Positions 8,803-16,630 of a DNA stretch of 64,000 nucleotides are shown here, in pieces (the first letter of the stretch is position 1; every line of letters begins with the position of its first letter). This stretch comes from JBBREP01 sp038202885 (GTDB lineage: Bacteria > Actinomycetota > Acidimicrobiia > IMCC26256 > PALSA-610). Location: positions 28,259 through 92,258 of the forward strand of contig JBBREP010000004.1 of the NCBI GenBank assembly GCA_038202885.1, in the 5' to 3' direction. Below the pieces are notes generated by a model. It was not told the origin of the DNA and did no database searches. It saw nothing but the letters and a program-made list of their open reading frames with translations. The position numbers and the translations under genes are program-made.

Positions 8803-8964
8803 ATCGCGTCTATTGATGCATGACAACCCGCTTGGATGAGCCGGTATTTTGTTTGAGCCGGTGATTGTCCGCGAACGTTCGTCGCCACGCGATGATGCGG
8901 CATTGCTCCTAATCTCTGCTAACTTCGTGAGCGCTCGTGGGGATCCAGCCATCCCAGAAAGTAG
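8803..8964 (+). promoter_or_regulatory. Intergenic promoter region with short direct repeat
   Basis: This AT-richer spacer holds two copies of GAGCCGGT separated by about 12 nt. A plausible -10-like TAACTT lies about 40 nt before the next gene. No hairpin or small gene is seen. It presumably carries the promoter of the 8965 gene. Confidence 0.35.
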
Positions 8965-9378
8965 ATGTCTATGCCCCGTAAGAGCACGAAGATGACCGAC
9001 GCGCACAAGGCTGCGCTGGCGGCCGGACGTGAACAGAGCCGAGCGGTTCGCGATTACCTCGAAGCGTTCGAGGCCGCCAAGCCCCGCCGCGGTCGCAAGC
9101 GCACGCCGGCCTCGATCAAGAAGCGCCTGACCGCGATCGAGAGCGCATTGGCCGACGCCTCGGCGTTGCAGCGTCTCCTTCTGACTCAGGAGCGGACCGA
9201 CCTCGAGTACGAACTCGAGACGATCAGCGAAGGCGTCGATCTCACGTCGTACGAAAAGGGCTTCGTCAAGCACGCCCGCGCGTACGCAGAGACGAAGGGC
9301 ATCACCTACGCCACGTTCCGCAGCGTCGGTGTTCCACCCGAGGTGCTCCAGCGCGCTGGTATCACCCGCGGAATGTGA
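8965..9378 (+). CDS. Conserved actinobacterial hypothetical protein, helical and basic
   Basis: 137 residues; the ATG two codons downstream (8971, M-P-R-K-S-T-K-M) is equally likely as start. The N-terminus is basic (K-S-T-K-M-T-D-A-H-K-A-A-L, then K-P-R-R-G-R-K-R-T-P). A long charged helix follows (K-R-L-T-A-I-E-S-A-L-A-D-A-S-A-L-Q-R), then a compact C-terminus (Y-A-T-F-R-S-V-G-V-P-P-E-V-L-Q-R-A-G-I). I recognise the pattern as a widespread actinobacterial protein without assigned function. The basic motif and helical build suggest nucleic-acid binding, but that is inference. It stands alone with its own promoter spacer. Confidence 0.8.
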   Translation: MSMPRKSTKMTDAHKAALAAGREQSRAVRDYLEAFEAAKPRRGRKRTPASIKKRLTAIESALADASALQRLLLTQERTDLEYELETISEGVDLTSYEKGFVKHARAYAETKGITYATFRSVGVPPEVLQRAGITRGM

Positions 9379-9589
9379 CCGACCGCCGCGAGCGCGGCGA
9401 CCGGTCACCGAGAAGGGCAAGTTGGTTCTTGCGGCATGGAGTTCCCGAGCGGAGCGACACGCCATGAGAATGCGCCGCACGGCGCGTCACGGGCAGTGAG
9501 TGTTATGACTTGTCGAATGGCTTGCCATCGGCGCCGAGGTACTACCAGTTGTTACCGAGGCCTTGCCCGTTGACGTTGCCGGGCGGAAG
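9379..9589. other. Intergenic region with coding-like remnant on minus strand
   Basis: This convergent spacer begins with an imperfect GC-rich hairpin just after the 9378 stop (around CCGCCGC-gagc-GCGGCG), a possible terminator. Its minus strand from 9589 to 9503 continues the frame of the neighbouring SDR past the TGA. It reads L-P-P-G-N-V-N-G-Q-G-L-G-N-N-W, a TAG, then Y-L-G-A-D-G-K-P-F-D-K-S and a TAA. This looks like a decayed C-terminal extension rather than random sequence. Confidence 0.4.
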
Positions 9590-10405
9590 TCAACCCATCT
9601 TGGGAAGGTTCGCCTCGAGTTGCCCCGACACCATGGCGCCGAGGAAACCGCCATCGACGTGGAGTGATTCACCGGCGATGTAGCTCGAACGGGGGCTGTT
9701 GAGGTACAGCAGCGGCCACGCCTGTTCCTCTGCGGTCGAGCGCCGCCCCGAAGGGCCGACGAACGCGTCGATCAGGTCCTTGCCGTTCTCGTTCTCGAAG
9801 AACGGCATCATCGCTGTATCGGTCGGTCCGGGATTCGTGCAGTTCAAACGGATGCCCTGCTTGATGAGCGCCGACGCACGCCATGCGACCCATGCATTGA
9901 TGGCCTTCTTGGAAAAGAGATAGCCCGGCGCGATCAACTTCGGATTGGCCTCGCACCACGCCTTGGCCTCTGCGAAGTCGGTCATCGTCACAAAAGCCAG
10001 CAACGTAGCGATCTCGTTTTGCCAACCGAGCCCGGCGTTTGACGCCACGCATACCGCGGCAGATCCGGCCGGCATCTTGGGTACGAGTGCATCAATGAGA
10101 TACCGCGCGCCGATGAAGTTCACGGTGACGGTGTCGACGTCCGAGAACGGCGGACCGGGAAGGCCAGCCACGCTGAAGACGCCGTCGACCGGAGCGTCGA
10201 TCGAAGCCACGACGGCGTCGATCGACGACCGATCGCGCAGGTCGATCGTCTGTGATGTGGCGCCGGCGAGTTCCGTCGGCTTCACGTCGAGTGCGGTGAC
10301 GTGCGCGCCGAGCTCGATGAGCAACGCTGCGGTCGCGGCACCCATGCCCGATGCCGCGCCGGTGACGAGCACTCGCTTGCCGGCATAACCCAAGACGTCG
10401 TCCAC
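9590..10405 (-). CDS. SDR oxidoreductase, 3-alpha-hydroxysteroid dehydrogenase-like
   Basis: A 271-residue SDR with T-G-A-A-S-G-M-G at about residues 15-22. It has a shortened region after D-L-R-D-R-S-S-I-D, a catalytic Ser in V-A-S-N-A-G, and Tyr-x3-Lys in Y-L-F-S-K. The insertion between Ser and Tyr (I-A-T-L-L-A-F-V-T-M-T-D-F-A-E-A-K-A-W) and the N-P-G-P-T-D-T-A-M-M segment are typical of the 3-alpha-hydroxysteroid dehydrogenase or carbonyl reductase branch. Substrate assignment is by resemblance only. The C-terminus ends L-P-K-M-G at a TGA followed by the unusual in-frame remnant described separately. Confidence 0.85.
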   Translation of the reverse strand: MDDVLGYAGKRVLVTGAASGMGAATAALLIELGAHVTALDVKPTELAGATSQTIDLRDRSSIDAVVASIDAPVDGVFSVAGLPGPPFSDVDTVTVNFIGARYLIDALVPKMPAGSAAVCVASNAGLGWQNEIATLLAFVTMTDFAEAKAWCEANPKLIAPGYLFSKKAINAWVAWRASALIKQGIRLNCTNPGPTDTAMMPFFENENGKDLIDAFVGPSGRRSTAEEQAWPLLYLNSPRSSYIAGESLHVDGGFLGAMVSGQLEANLPKMG

Positions 10406-10466
10406 GTGTGGACTCCTTTGTTCGCATTCGCCCGCACGTCCGTGCGACGCGGAGCGTGCATCGTCG

Positions 10467-10499
10467 CGGCCTCGGGGCCTTTACGCAAACCCGAGGCCG
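10467..10499 (-). terminator. Hairpin at the 3' end of the GGDEF-EAL gene
   Basis: A perfect 10-bp inverted repeat, CGGCCTCGGG and CCCGAGGCCG, with a 13-nt loop. On the minus strand its first arm overlaps the last codons of the diguanylate cyclase gene and the loop holds its TAA. There is no T-tract, so it is a candidate terminator or 3'-stabilising hairpin only. Confidence 0.5.
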
Positions 10500-13075
10500 G
10501 TCACTGCCACGTCGGCGAAGGTGTCATGCACTTCGAGGCGCTGCCTGCGCACCAGCCATCGTGCGAGGTCGCGCTCGGGAATCGGCCGACTCAGGTGGTA
10601 GCCCTGCGCCTCGTCGCAGCCGAGCAACATGAGCTGCTCCCAGGTGAGCCGGTCTTCGACGCCCTCGGCGACCACGGTGAGGCCGAGGTTGTGACCGAGG
10701 TCGATGATCGCCTTGACGATTCCGGGGTCACCGTCGGGCGATGCGAGGCGTTGCACGAACCGTTGGTCGATCTTGACCTCTTGCACCGGCAACGTGTGCA
10801 GGTACGCGAGCGACGAGTATCCGGTGCCGAAGTCGTCGACCGACAGGCGCACGCCGAGTTCGTGCAGCGCTGTGATGATGGCCCGCGCCCGACTGAGTTC
10901 GAGCACGCCCGACTCGGTGATCTCGAGTGTCACCTGCTCGGCCGGAACGACACGACGGGTCAGCATCTCGCGGAGGCGTTCGGGGAACTTCATGTCGACG
11001 AGGCAGGTCGCCGAGACGTTCACGGCCACGCCGATGGGCGCGCCGAGCGACCGCCAGTGTGCGCAATCGAGCAACGCCCGGTCGAGGACGTAGTCGGTGA
11101 GTTGGCCGATGAGTCCGTTCTGCTCCGCCACCGAAATGAACTCCGATGGTGCGATGAGCCCGTACTCCTCGTGCTGCCAGCGCGCGAGGGCCTCAGCGCC
11201 GACGATCGCACCATCGAGGCGCGCCTTTGGCTGGTAGTAGACGACAATGTCGCCTCGCTCCATGGCCGCGCGCATCGAACTCGCGAATTCGAGTCGCTCG
11301 AGCGAGTGTGGGTCTTGCGTCGGGTCATACAGCTGCACGCCACTCTTGGTGCGTTTGGCCTCGTACATGGCGACATCAGCCCGTTGGAGCAAGAGCGACG
11401 ACTCGGCGCCGTCTTCGGGCGCGAGCGCGATCCCGATACTCGACTGGATCTCGATGACGACGTCGCCGACGCGCACCGGGAGATCGAGCGCGCCGCGGAT
11501 CGCGTCGGCGACGTTGACGGCGTCGCCGGCGATCGTTACCGCCGGTAACAGCACCGCGAACTCATCGCCGCCAAAGCGGGCCACGGTCGCGGTCTCGTCG
11601 ATGCTCTGGTGAACTCGGCGCGCGACCTCTTGCAGGAGCACGTCACCGGAAAAGTGCCCGAGCGTGTCGTTCACCTCCTTGAAGCGGTCGAGGTCCATGA
11701 GTAACACCCCGACCATCGGCGCGCCGTCGTTGAAGCCTCGGGTTTCCGCGGCGGCGAGGGAATGATCGAGCCGGCGGAGGAACTCGGTGCGGTTCGGCAG
11801 GCCCGTCAGCGCGTCGTGCAAGGCCTGGAACTCACGTTCACGCGCTTCGGTGGTCAGCCGGTCGATCAGACGGCTGTTCTCGAGTGCGACGCTCGCGTGG
11901 TTCGCGAGCGTTTCGACGAGCATGCCGTCGTGTTCGTCGAACGTGCTTGTCTCACCGATGCGTTCGCCGAGGACGAGCACGCCAACCACGCTGCCATCGC
12001 CCTGGAGCGGTGCCACGACGTAGTCCCGCACTTGCAACGTCTCTCGCAGACTGACCTCGTGCGCATCGTTCGCCCAGCGGGCGACCACCGCAACCGATCG
12101 CCGCGTCACGGCCTCACGCACAATCGGTTCGGCGAGGATCGCGCCCGTTCGGTCGGGGCGGATCTCGAGCTCACGCGAGCCTCGGAGCTCGCAGAACACC
12201 GTCTCGCCGGTCCCATCGTCACTGGCGAGCAGCACGATGAGCGCGTACTCGACGCGCATCAGTTGGCGGGCCTGTTGAAGCACGCGTTCCATCACGATCG
12301 GCGCCGAGTTGCCGCTGCCGATGGCCCTTGTGAAGTCGTGGAACAGTTGCAGCCGTTCGAAGCGGCGTTGCAGCGACGTGTAGCTGCGGTACGCCATCGA
12401 AAGGTTGCACGCGACCACGCCCAGGAGAAGCAATGCCAGCCACGATCGTTCGACGATCATCGCGACGAGCAGTGCGATCGTGGTGTTCGTGACCGCGGTG
12501 AACGCGCCCGCGAGCAGGACTTGGCGGGCACTCGCGACCGCACCGTGCCAGCGAATCGCAAGAAAAACCGCGCCGATGCTCACGACATCGGCACCAGCGA
12601 TGGCGACGATCATCGCGAACCACACCACGGGCGAGTCGACGGGTCGACCGTGGGCGATCCATTGCAACAACGCCAGTGCCGCGACGCACTCCGCGAGGAA
12701 CATGCTCAAGTTGAAGAAGACTTTGTGGAGTCGCGTACGTTCGTCGAGCAGCAGGTAGACCAGCTCGCCCACCATGCGCGCCACAATCAGGCCGAGTGGT
12801 GAGGCGAAGAGCAGTCCGAGCACGAGCGGTGCTTCGCTGAACGTGAACGTGTGCGTCTCGTGGTCGATTTCGAGGTGGAATTTGAGCGTCTCGGCGAGGG
12901 CGAATCCGACTGCGAGCGCCCACCACGCAACGGGATGACGTGGTGTCGACAAGTGCGGGGCGAGCGGCACGAGTGCCGCAAGCGAGACCGCGCTCAACGC
13001 CGCGCCGAGAGCGATGGTGTTGCGTTCGGCCCGTCGCCGCGCGTGCTCGCGGCGTTGCATTTGGTCTGTGCCCAT
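10481..13075 (-). CDS. Membrane-bound GGDEF-EAL protein (c-di-GMP turnover)
   Basis: An 864-residue protein from the ATG at 13075 (M-G-T-D-Q-M). Longer frames upstream are low-complexity and unlikely. The first ~300 residues contain about eight hydrophobic segments. A GAF-like domain follows, then a GGDEF domain with intact R-F-G-G-D-E-F and D-R-F-K-E-V-N-D. The EAL domain has intact E-A-L-A-R-W, E-I-T-E-S, D-D-F-G-T-G-Y-S-S-L, K-I-D and V-V-A-E-G-V-E. Both cyclase and phosphodiesterase activities are therefore possible, with the direction set by the sensory N-terminus. It is divergent from a tiny secreted peptide and an NqrB/RnfD-like gene; no effector is adjacent. Confidence 0.93.
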   Translation of the reverse strand: MGTDQMQRREHARRRAERNTIALGAALSAVSLAALVPLAPHLSTPRHPVAWWALAVGFALAETLKFHLEIDHETHTFTFSEAPLVLGLLFASPLGLIVARMVGELVYLLLDERTRLHKVFFNLSMFLAECVAALALLQWIAHGRPVDSPVVWFAMIVAIAGADVVSIGAVFLAIRWHGAVASARQVLLAGAFTAVTNTTIALLVAMIVERSWLALLLLGVVACNLSMAYRSYTSLQRRFERLQLFHDFTRAIGSGNSAPIVMERVLQQARQLMRVEYALIVLLASDDGTGETVFCELRGSRELEIRPDRTGAILAEPIVREAVTRRSVAVVARWANDAHEVSLRETLQVRDYVVAPLQGDGSVVGVLVLGERIGETSTFDEHDGMLVETLANHASVALENSRLIDRLTTEAREREFQALHDALTGLPNRTEFLRRLDHSLAAAETRGFNDGAPMVGVLLMDLDRFKEVNDTLGHFSGDVLLQEVARRVHQSIDETATVARFGGDEFAVLLPAVTIAGDAVNVADAIRGALDLPVRVGDVVIEIQSSIGIALAPEDGAESSLLLQRADVAMYEAKRTKSGVQLYDPTQDPHSLERLEFASSMRAAMERGDIVVYYQPKARLDGAIVGAEALARWQHEEYGLIAPSEFISVAEQNGLIGQLTDYVLDRALLDCAHWRSLGAPIGVAVNVSATCLVDMKFPERLREMLTRRVVPAEQVTLEITESGVLELSRARAIITALHELGVRLSVDDFGTGYSSLAYLHTLPVQEVKIDQRFVQRLASPDGDPGIVKAIIDLGHNLGLTVVAEGVEDRLTWEQLMLLGCDEAQGYHLSRPIPERDLARWLVRRQRLEVHDTFADVAVTGLGFA

Positions 13076-13333
13076 GGTTCCCACCTTGTGTGAGCAAAAC
13101 ATCGGCGGGCCTACGCGCGTGCCCAATGGCACATTCGACCTGGTCCATTCGGTTGACGTATTGACGCTGCGGGCAGGTGTGCTCAGGATCAGCCCGACAA
13201 CAAACCCCGCGGCTGGCAGCAGTTCCAGTGTGGACGAGGTGTTGATTCGCAGGCGTGAACTGGTCGCCTGAGCCTGCGGGGAGCCAGTGGCGAAACCGGC
13301 GTCCGGCCGCACAACTGGAACAGGAGCATCATC

Positions 13334-13564
13334 ATGGGCAACCTTCTCCGCGGCGTTCGCCGCGCCGCTGTCTCGCTCTGTCTCATCGCCGCCGCCGGCG
13401 GGATGGCCGCGGCCTCGGGCGCGGGTGCGCACCGCGAGGCTGGCATCAAGTGGAACCTCGTGCAGGTCATACCGCGAACGCCCGCCACGACGTCATCGCC
13501 GGCGCCGGGCACCCTGAACAAGCCGCGGCCGATCGCGTCGACGAAGGGCATTCGCTGGTCCTAG
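13334..13564 (+). CDS. Tiny secreted peptide
   Basis: 76 residues with AGGAG placed 7 nt before the ATG. The N-terminus is a clear signal peptide: R-R-A-A-V-S-L-C-L-I-A-A-A-G-G-M-A-A-A-S-G, with likely cleavage near A-S-G-A-G-A. The mature part of about 45 residues is Pro/Thr/Ser-rich and carries two related motifs, G-I-K-W near its start and G-I-R-W at its very end. No family is recognised. It ends 83 nt before the NqrB/RnfD-like gene and may be cotranscribed with it. Confidence 0.65.
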   Translation: MGNLLRGVRRAAVSLCLIAAAGGMAAASGAGAHREAGIKWNLVQVIPRTPATTSSPAPGTLNKPRPIASTKGIRWS

Positions 13565-13647
13565 TGAGCCATAGCTGAACGTTGGCCCACCTCATAGGTG
13601 CGTGATACTGGTGGGGTGATCGCTTCTGGCCGGGATAGCTGCGCGCT

Positions 13648-15249
13648 GTGACGGCCGCGATCGCCCCGACGGCCCACGAGATTCGTGTCGGTCGCCGCAC
13701 CATCGCGGTGATCGGGCCGACAACGCGCGATCCGCGGATGTGGATCGCGATCGTGATCACGTCGCTCCAAGTGCTGGGTCAGACGCTGCTGCACTTCGAT
13801 GTGTCGATCGCCCAGATCCTCGTGTCGATTGGAACGTGCGCGCTCATCGAACTGGTGGTGACTGCACGGCGGACGCACGCGATCGTGTGGCCCGCAAGCG
13901 CGATGCTCACGGGCAACGGCATCGCATTGTTGTTGCGCATTCCCGGCACGGCCCACGGCGATTGGTGGAGCCTCCAAGGAGCGTGGATCTATGCCGCGAC
14001 GGGTGCAGTTGCGTTGGCGTCGAAGTACGTGATCCGTGTGCGCGGCGCCCACATCTTCAACCCGTCGAACTTCGGGCTGCTGGTGTGTTTTCTCGTGCTC
14101 GGCCCGAAGCGTGTCGAGCCGCTCGACTTCTGGTGGGGCCCGGTGTCGTTCGGTCTCGCGCTCGCGCTCACCGTGATCGTTGTCGGCGCGGCGGTGATCC
14201 TTTCGAGGATACGGATGTTGCGCGTGGCGATTGCATTCCTCGTACCCTTCGCCGCGGTTCTTGGCTTGGTCGCCGTGTTCGGGCATTGCATGACCGCGCG
14301 TTGGCATGTGGGCGCGTTGTGCGGTGCCAGCTTTTGGTGGATCCTCGCCACGTCGCCCGAGATACTCGTGTATTGCTGTTTCATGATCACCGATCCCAAG
14401 ACTGCGCCGCGGGGCGAAGTCAGCCGATTCGTGTACGCCGTGTCGATCGGTGTTGTTGCCGCGCTGCTCGTCGCGCCGCAACGCACTGAGTATGCGTCGA
14501 AGGTCGCGGTGCTCGGCGCGCTGGCATTCGTGTGTGCGTTGCAGCCGTTCGTCGAGCGACTGTTCCCCGCCGCAGGGAGTGCCGAGGATCGACTGGGCGC
14601 CTGGTTCCCCGGCGCGGCGCTTCGACGCCGGCGCTCGCGTGGCCGTCTCGTCGTCGCTGCGATTGCAGGCGTCGCGCTCGTTGGCGGCGCGGCCTACGGC
14701 GCGGGAGTCCCCGCGCGTTCGGGCCGCGTGGTGTTGTCGGATCGTGTCGCGAGTGGCGGCGGGCGTCCGGGGCTTGTGCGTACACCGCACGTGCCTTCGG
14801 TGCGTGTGGTGCACGATCGCATGTCGTCGCAGATCGATGCCAAGACCGCGCGAGCGATCGCGCACGACGTTGCCGAGGATCTTGTGATCCAGCAGGAGGC
14901 GTTGCGTCGACGGGCGGCACCGTTGGCGATCGAAGCGGCCGATCGTGCGTGGGTCGAACGTTTGCTGCACGAGATCTCGTCGCATCGCACCTCGTCGATC
15001 ACCGTGCCCGAGTACGAGGCTGAACGCATGGTGATCTCGGTGGGATTGCGCCCTGGGCAGGCTGCTCCTGCGGTACTCGTGACCATGCGGGTACGCGCGC
15101 GAGACGTCACCTACGACTCGGGCGGCCACCAGACGGACGCGACGGCGATGCGGTCTGCGGTGCTCACGTGGGAAGCGTGGTGGTCGGGCGAGCACTACCT
15201 CTTGGTGTCGAACGTCGTTCCGCCCCGCTGGCACCGCCCCGCGATCTAA
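13648..15249 (+). CDS. NqrB/RnfD-like (UnbU-type) membrane protein with C-terminal soluble domain
   Basis: A 533-residue protein with a GTG start. Residues ~20-345 hold about ten membrane helices. They include G-A-H-I-F-N-P-S-N-F-G-L-L and F-M-I-T-D-P-K-T-A-P-R-G, the pattern of NQR2/RnfD/RnfE-domain proteins and of the UnbU proteins known from enediyne clusters. A further membrane segment at about 350-370 leads into ~160 residues of soluble sequence with no recognised domain. I see no clear flavin-attachment S/D-G-A-T motif, so electron transfer is inferred from family only. No partner Nqr/Rnf subunits or ASPIC/UnbV protein adjoin. Its role is unknown. Confidence 0.7.
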   Translation: MTAAIAPTAHEIRVGRRTIAVIGPTTRDPRMWIAIVITSLQVLGQTLLHFDVSIAQILVSIGTCALIELVVTARRTHAIVWPASAMLTGNGIALLLRIPGTAHGDWWSLQGAWIYAATGAVALASKYVIRVRGAHIFNPSNFGLLVCFLVLGPKRVEPLDFWWGPVSFGLALALTVIVVGAAVILSRIRMLRVAIAFLVPFAAVLGLVAVFGHCMTARWHVGALCGASFWWILATSPEILVYCCFMITDPKTAPRGEVSRFVYAVSIGVVAALLVAPQRTEYASKVAVLGALAFVCALQPFVERLFPAAGSAEDRLGAWFPGAALRRRRSRGRLVVAAIAGVALVGGAAYGAGVPARSGRVVLSDRVASGGGRPGLVRTPHVPSVRVVHDRMSSQIDAKTARAIAHDVAEDLVIQQEALRRRAAPLAIEAADRAWVERLLHEISSHRTSSITVPEYEAERMVISVGLRPGQAAPAVLVTMRVRARDVTYDSGGHQTDATAMRSAVLTWEAWWSGEHYLLVSNVVPPRWHRPAI

Positions 15250-15403
15250 CCCAAGCTCGCGATTCGAGGCGTGTCGCGCAATATCGGTCATTTCCGGCGC
15301 GTTCGGAGCGTCGAGTGCTCGCTGAACGTCCAGGTCAGAGCGTCGCGATGCCGTCTCTACAGAATCTTCGAATCTCGTTGTCCGGTGTGTCGTACTAGAA
15401 GCA
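15250..15403 (+). promoter_or_regulatory. Spacer before the Rieske oxygenase
   Basis: 154 bp between two plus-strand genes, somewhat less GC-rich at its end (CTACAGAATCTTCGAATCTCG). It probably contains the promoter of the oxygenase. No hairpin of note and no gene is seen. Confidence 0.3.
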
Positions 15404-16630
15404 GTGCGGGGTCCTATCGTCGAGAAGGTGACCAGCCTCTGGGAGCGTCCCGGGTACGGCTTTCGTGCCGACGCCGTAGCTCCCGTATCGATTGAATCCT
15501 TCGGCGACCCGCAGCGTTATGCGCGCGAGCAGGCGACGATCCTGCGACCGGGCGCCGGCCTGCTGTACCTGGGCCACGATGTGCTCCTGCCGGGGAAGGG
15601 CTACCGCCGCGCCGATGGCGATTCCCGGGTCCTGCTGACCCGCGATGAAGACGGGATCGTGCGGGCGCTCGCGAACCTGTGCACGCACACGTTGCGCCCG
15701 ATCGCGAGCACCGATGAGTTGGTCGACCGTTCGTGCATCACGTGCCCGTTCCACCAGTGGTCGTTCCGCCGTGACGGCACCCTCATCGGCGGGCGCGACA
15801 TCACGTTCGGGAGTGGCGCCGAAGCCGAGGCGGCCAAGGAATTGTTGTCGCTTGCGCAGTTTGAGCTGATCTCGTGGCACGGTTTCCACTTCGCGATCGA
15901 TCCGGCGCGGCGCGCTGAGTACGACGCCGATTTCGCGAGGATCGACGCCGACTTTGCCGAGCGCGGGCTTTCGGAGCATCTCGACTTCGATGGCTGGACC
16001 GTCTACGCCACCGACGACGCGCCGTACCGCGCGGACTGGAAGACCTTCCTCGAGGTGTTCGGCGACTGCTATCACGTGCCGCCGTATCACTCGGGTCTCG
16101 CGTCGTTCACGGACTGCGACACGCTCGATTGGGCGTTCGGGCCGAACTTCCATGTGCAGTTCCTCGACCTCCACGAAGATCGCGGCGGCGGCTCAGCGAT
16201 GTACAAGACGTGGGTCGACGGCCTTGAGCGTTATCACGAAGCGCGCGGCGAAGCGATGGGCGAGTTCGCGGTGGCGTGGCTCGGGATTTATCCCAACATC
16301 ATGATCGAGCTCTACCAGGGCTTGCGCGTGCTGTCGATCGTCATCCCGACGGGGCCTGATACGCATGTGAACCGGGCCCATTACTGCGTGCCGACCGACA
16401 TGGAGATGCACGTGCCGGGCCTCCCCGCGGCGATGAAGACGGCATTCGACGAGACGGGCGCCGAAGATGCGGTGCTCATCGAGAGCCGCTACGAGGGCAT
16501 CCAGGTGGCGCGGTCTCTGGGGCTCGACGTGGCGCCGTACCACGTGAATCTCACTGGGTTGGCGCCCGAGGCCGGCACCGCGCACTTCTACGACTGGTAT
16601 CACCGCGAGATGGGCGAAGCCTCGCGCTGA
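15404..16630 (+). CDS. Rieske non-heme iron oxygenase, alpha subunit
   Basis: A 408-residue aromatic-ring-hydroxylating-type oxygenase. The Rieske 2Fe-2S ligands are L-C-T-H at about residue 88 and C-P-F-H about 20 residues later. The mononuclear iron site is D-C-Y-H-V-P-P-Y-H at about residue 222, with both histidines in the usual H-x4-H spacing. The start is uncertain: GTG at 15404 or GTG at 15428 (V-T-S-L-W). A reductase and ferredoxin are not adjacent; the small ferredoxin at 5378 is the only candidate donor in the window. The substrate is unknown. The last 31 nt overlap the convergent MFS gene. Confidence 0.88.
   Translation: MRGPIVEKVTSLWERPGYGFRADAVAPVSIESFGDPQRYAREQATILRPGAGLLYLGHDVLLPGKGYRRADGDSRVLLTRDEDGIVRALANLCTHTLRPIASTDELVDRSCITCPFHQWSFRRDGTLIGGRDITFGSGAEAEAAKELLSLAQFELISWHGFHFAIDPARRAEYDADFARIDADFAERGLSEHLDFDGWTVYATDDAPYRADWKTFLEVFGDCYHVPPYHSGLASFTDCDTLDWAFGPNFHVQFLDLHEDRGGGSAMYKTWVDGLERYHEARGEAMGEFAVAWLGIYPNIMIELYQGLRVLSIVIPTGPDTHVNRAHYCVPTDMEMHVPGLPAAMKTAFDETGAEDAVLIESRYEGIQVARSLGLDVAPYHVNLTGLAPEAGTAHFYDWYHREMGEASR

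Noticed and set aside
9487..9672. 61-residue minus-strand ORF at the end of the SDR gene
   Set aside because: A different frame from the SDR and from its in-frame tail; composition is non-coding.
13076..13333. Possible c-di-GMP riboswitch in the divergent region beside the GGDEF-EAL gene
   Set aside because: The conserved GEMM core and tetraloop-receptor pattern were not found.
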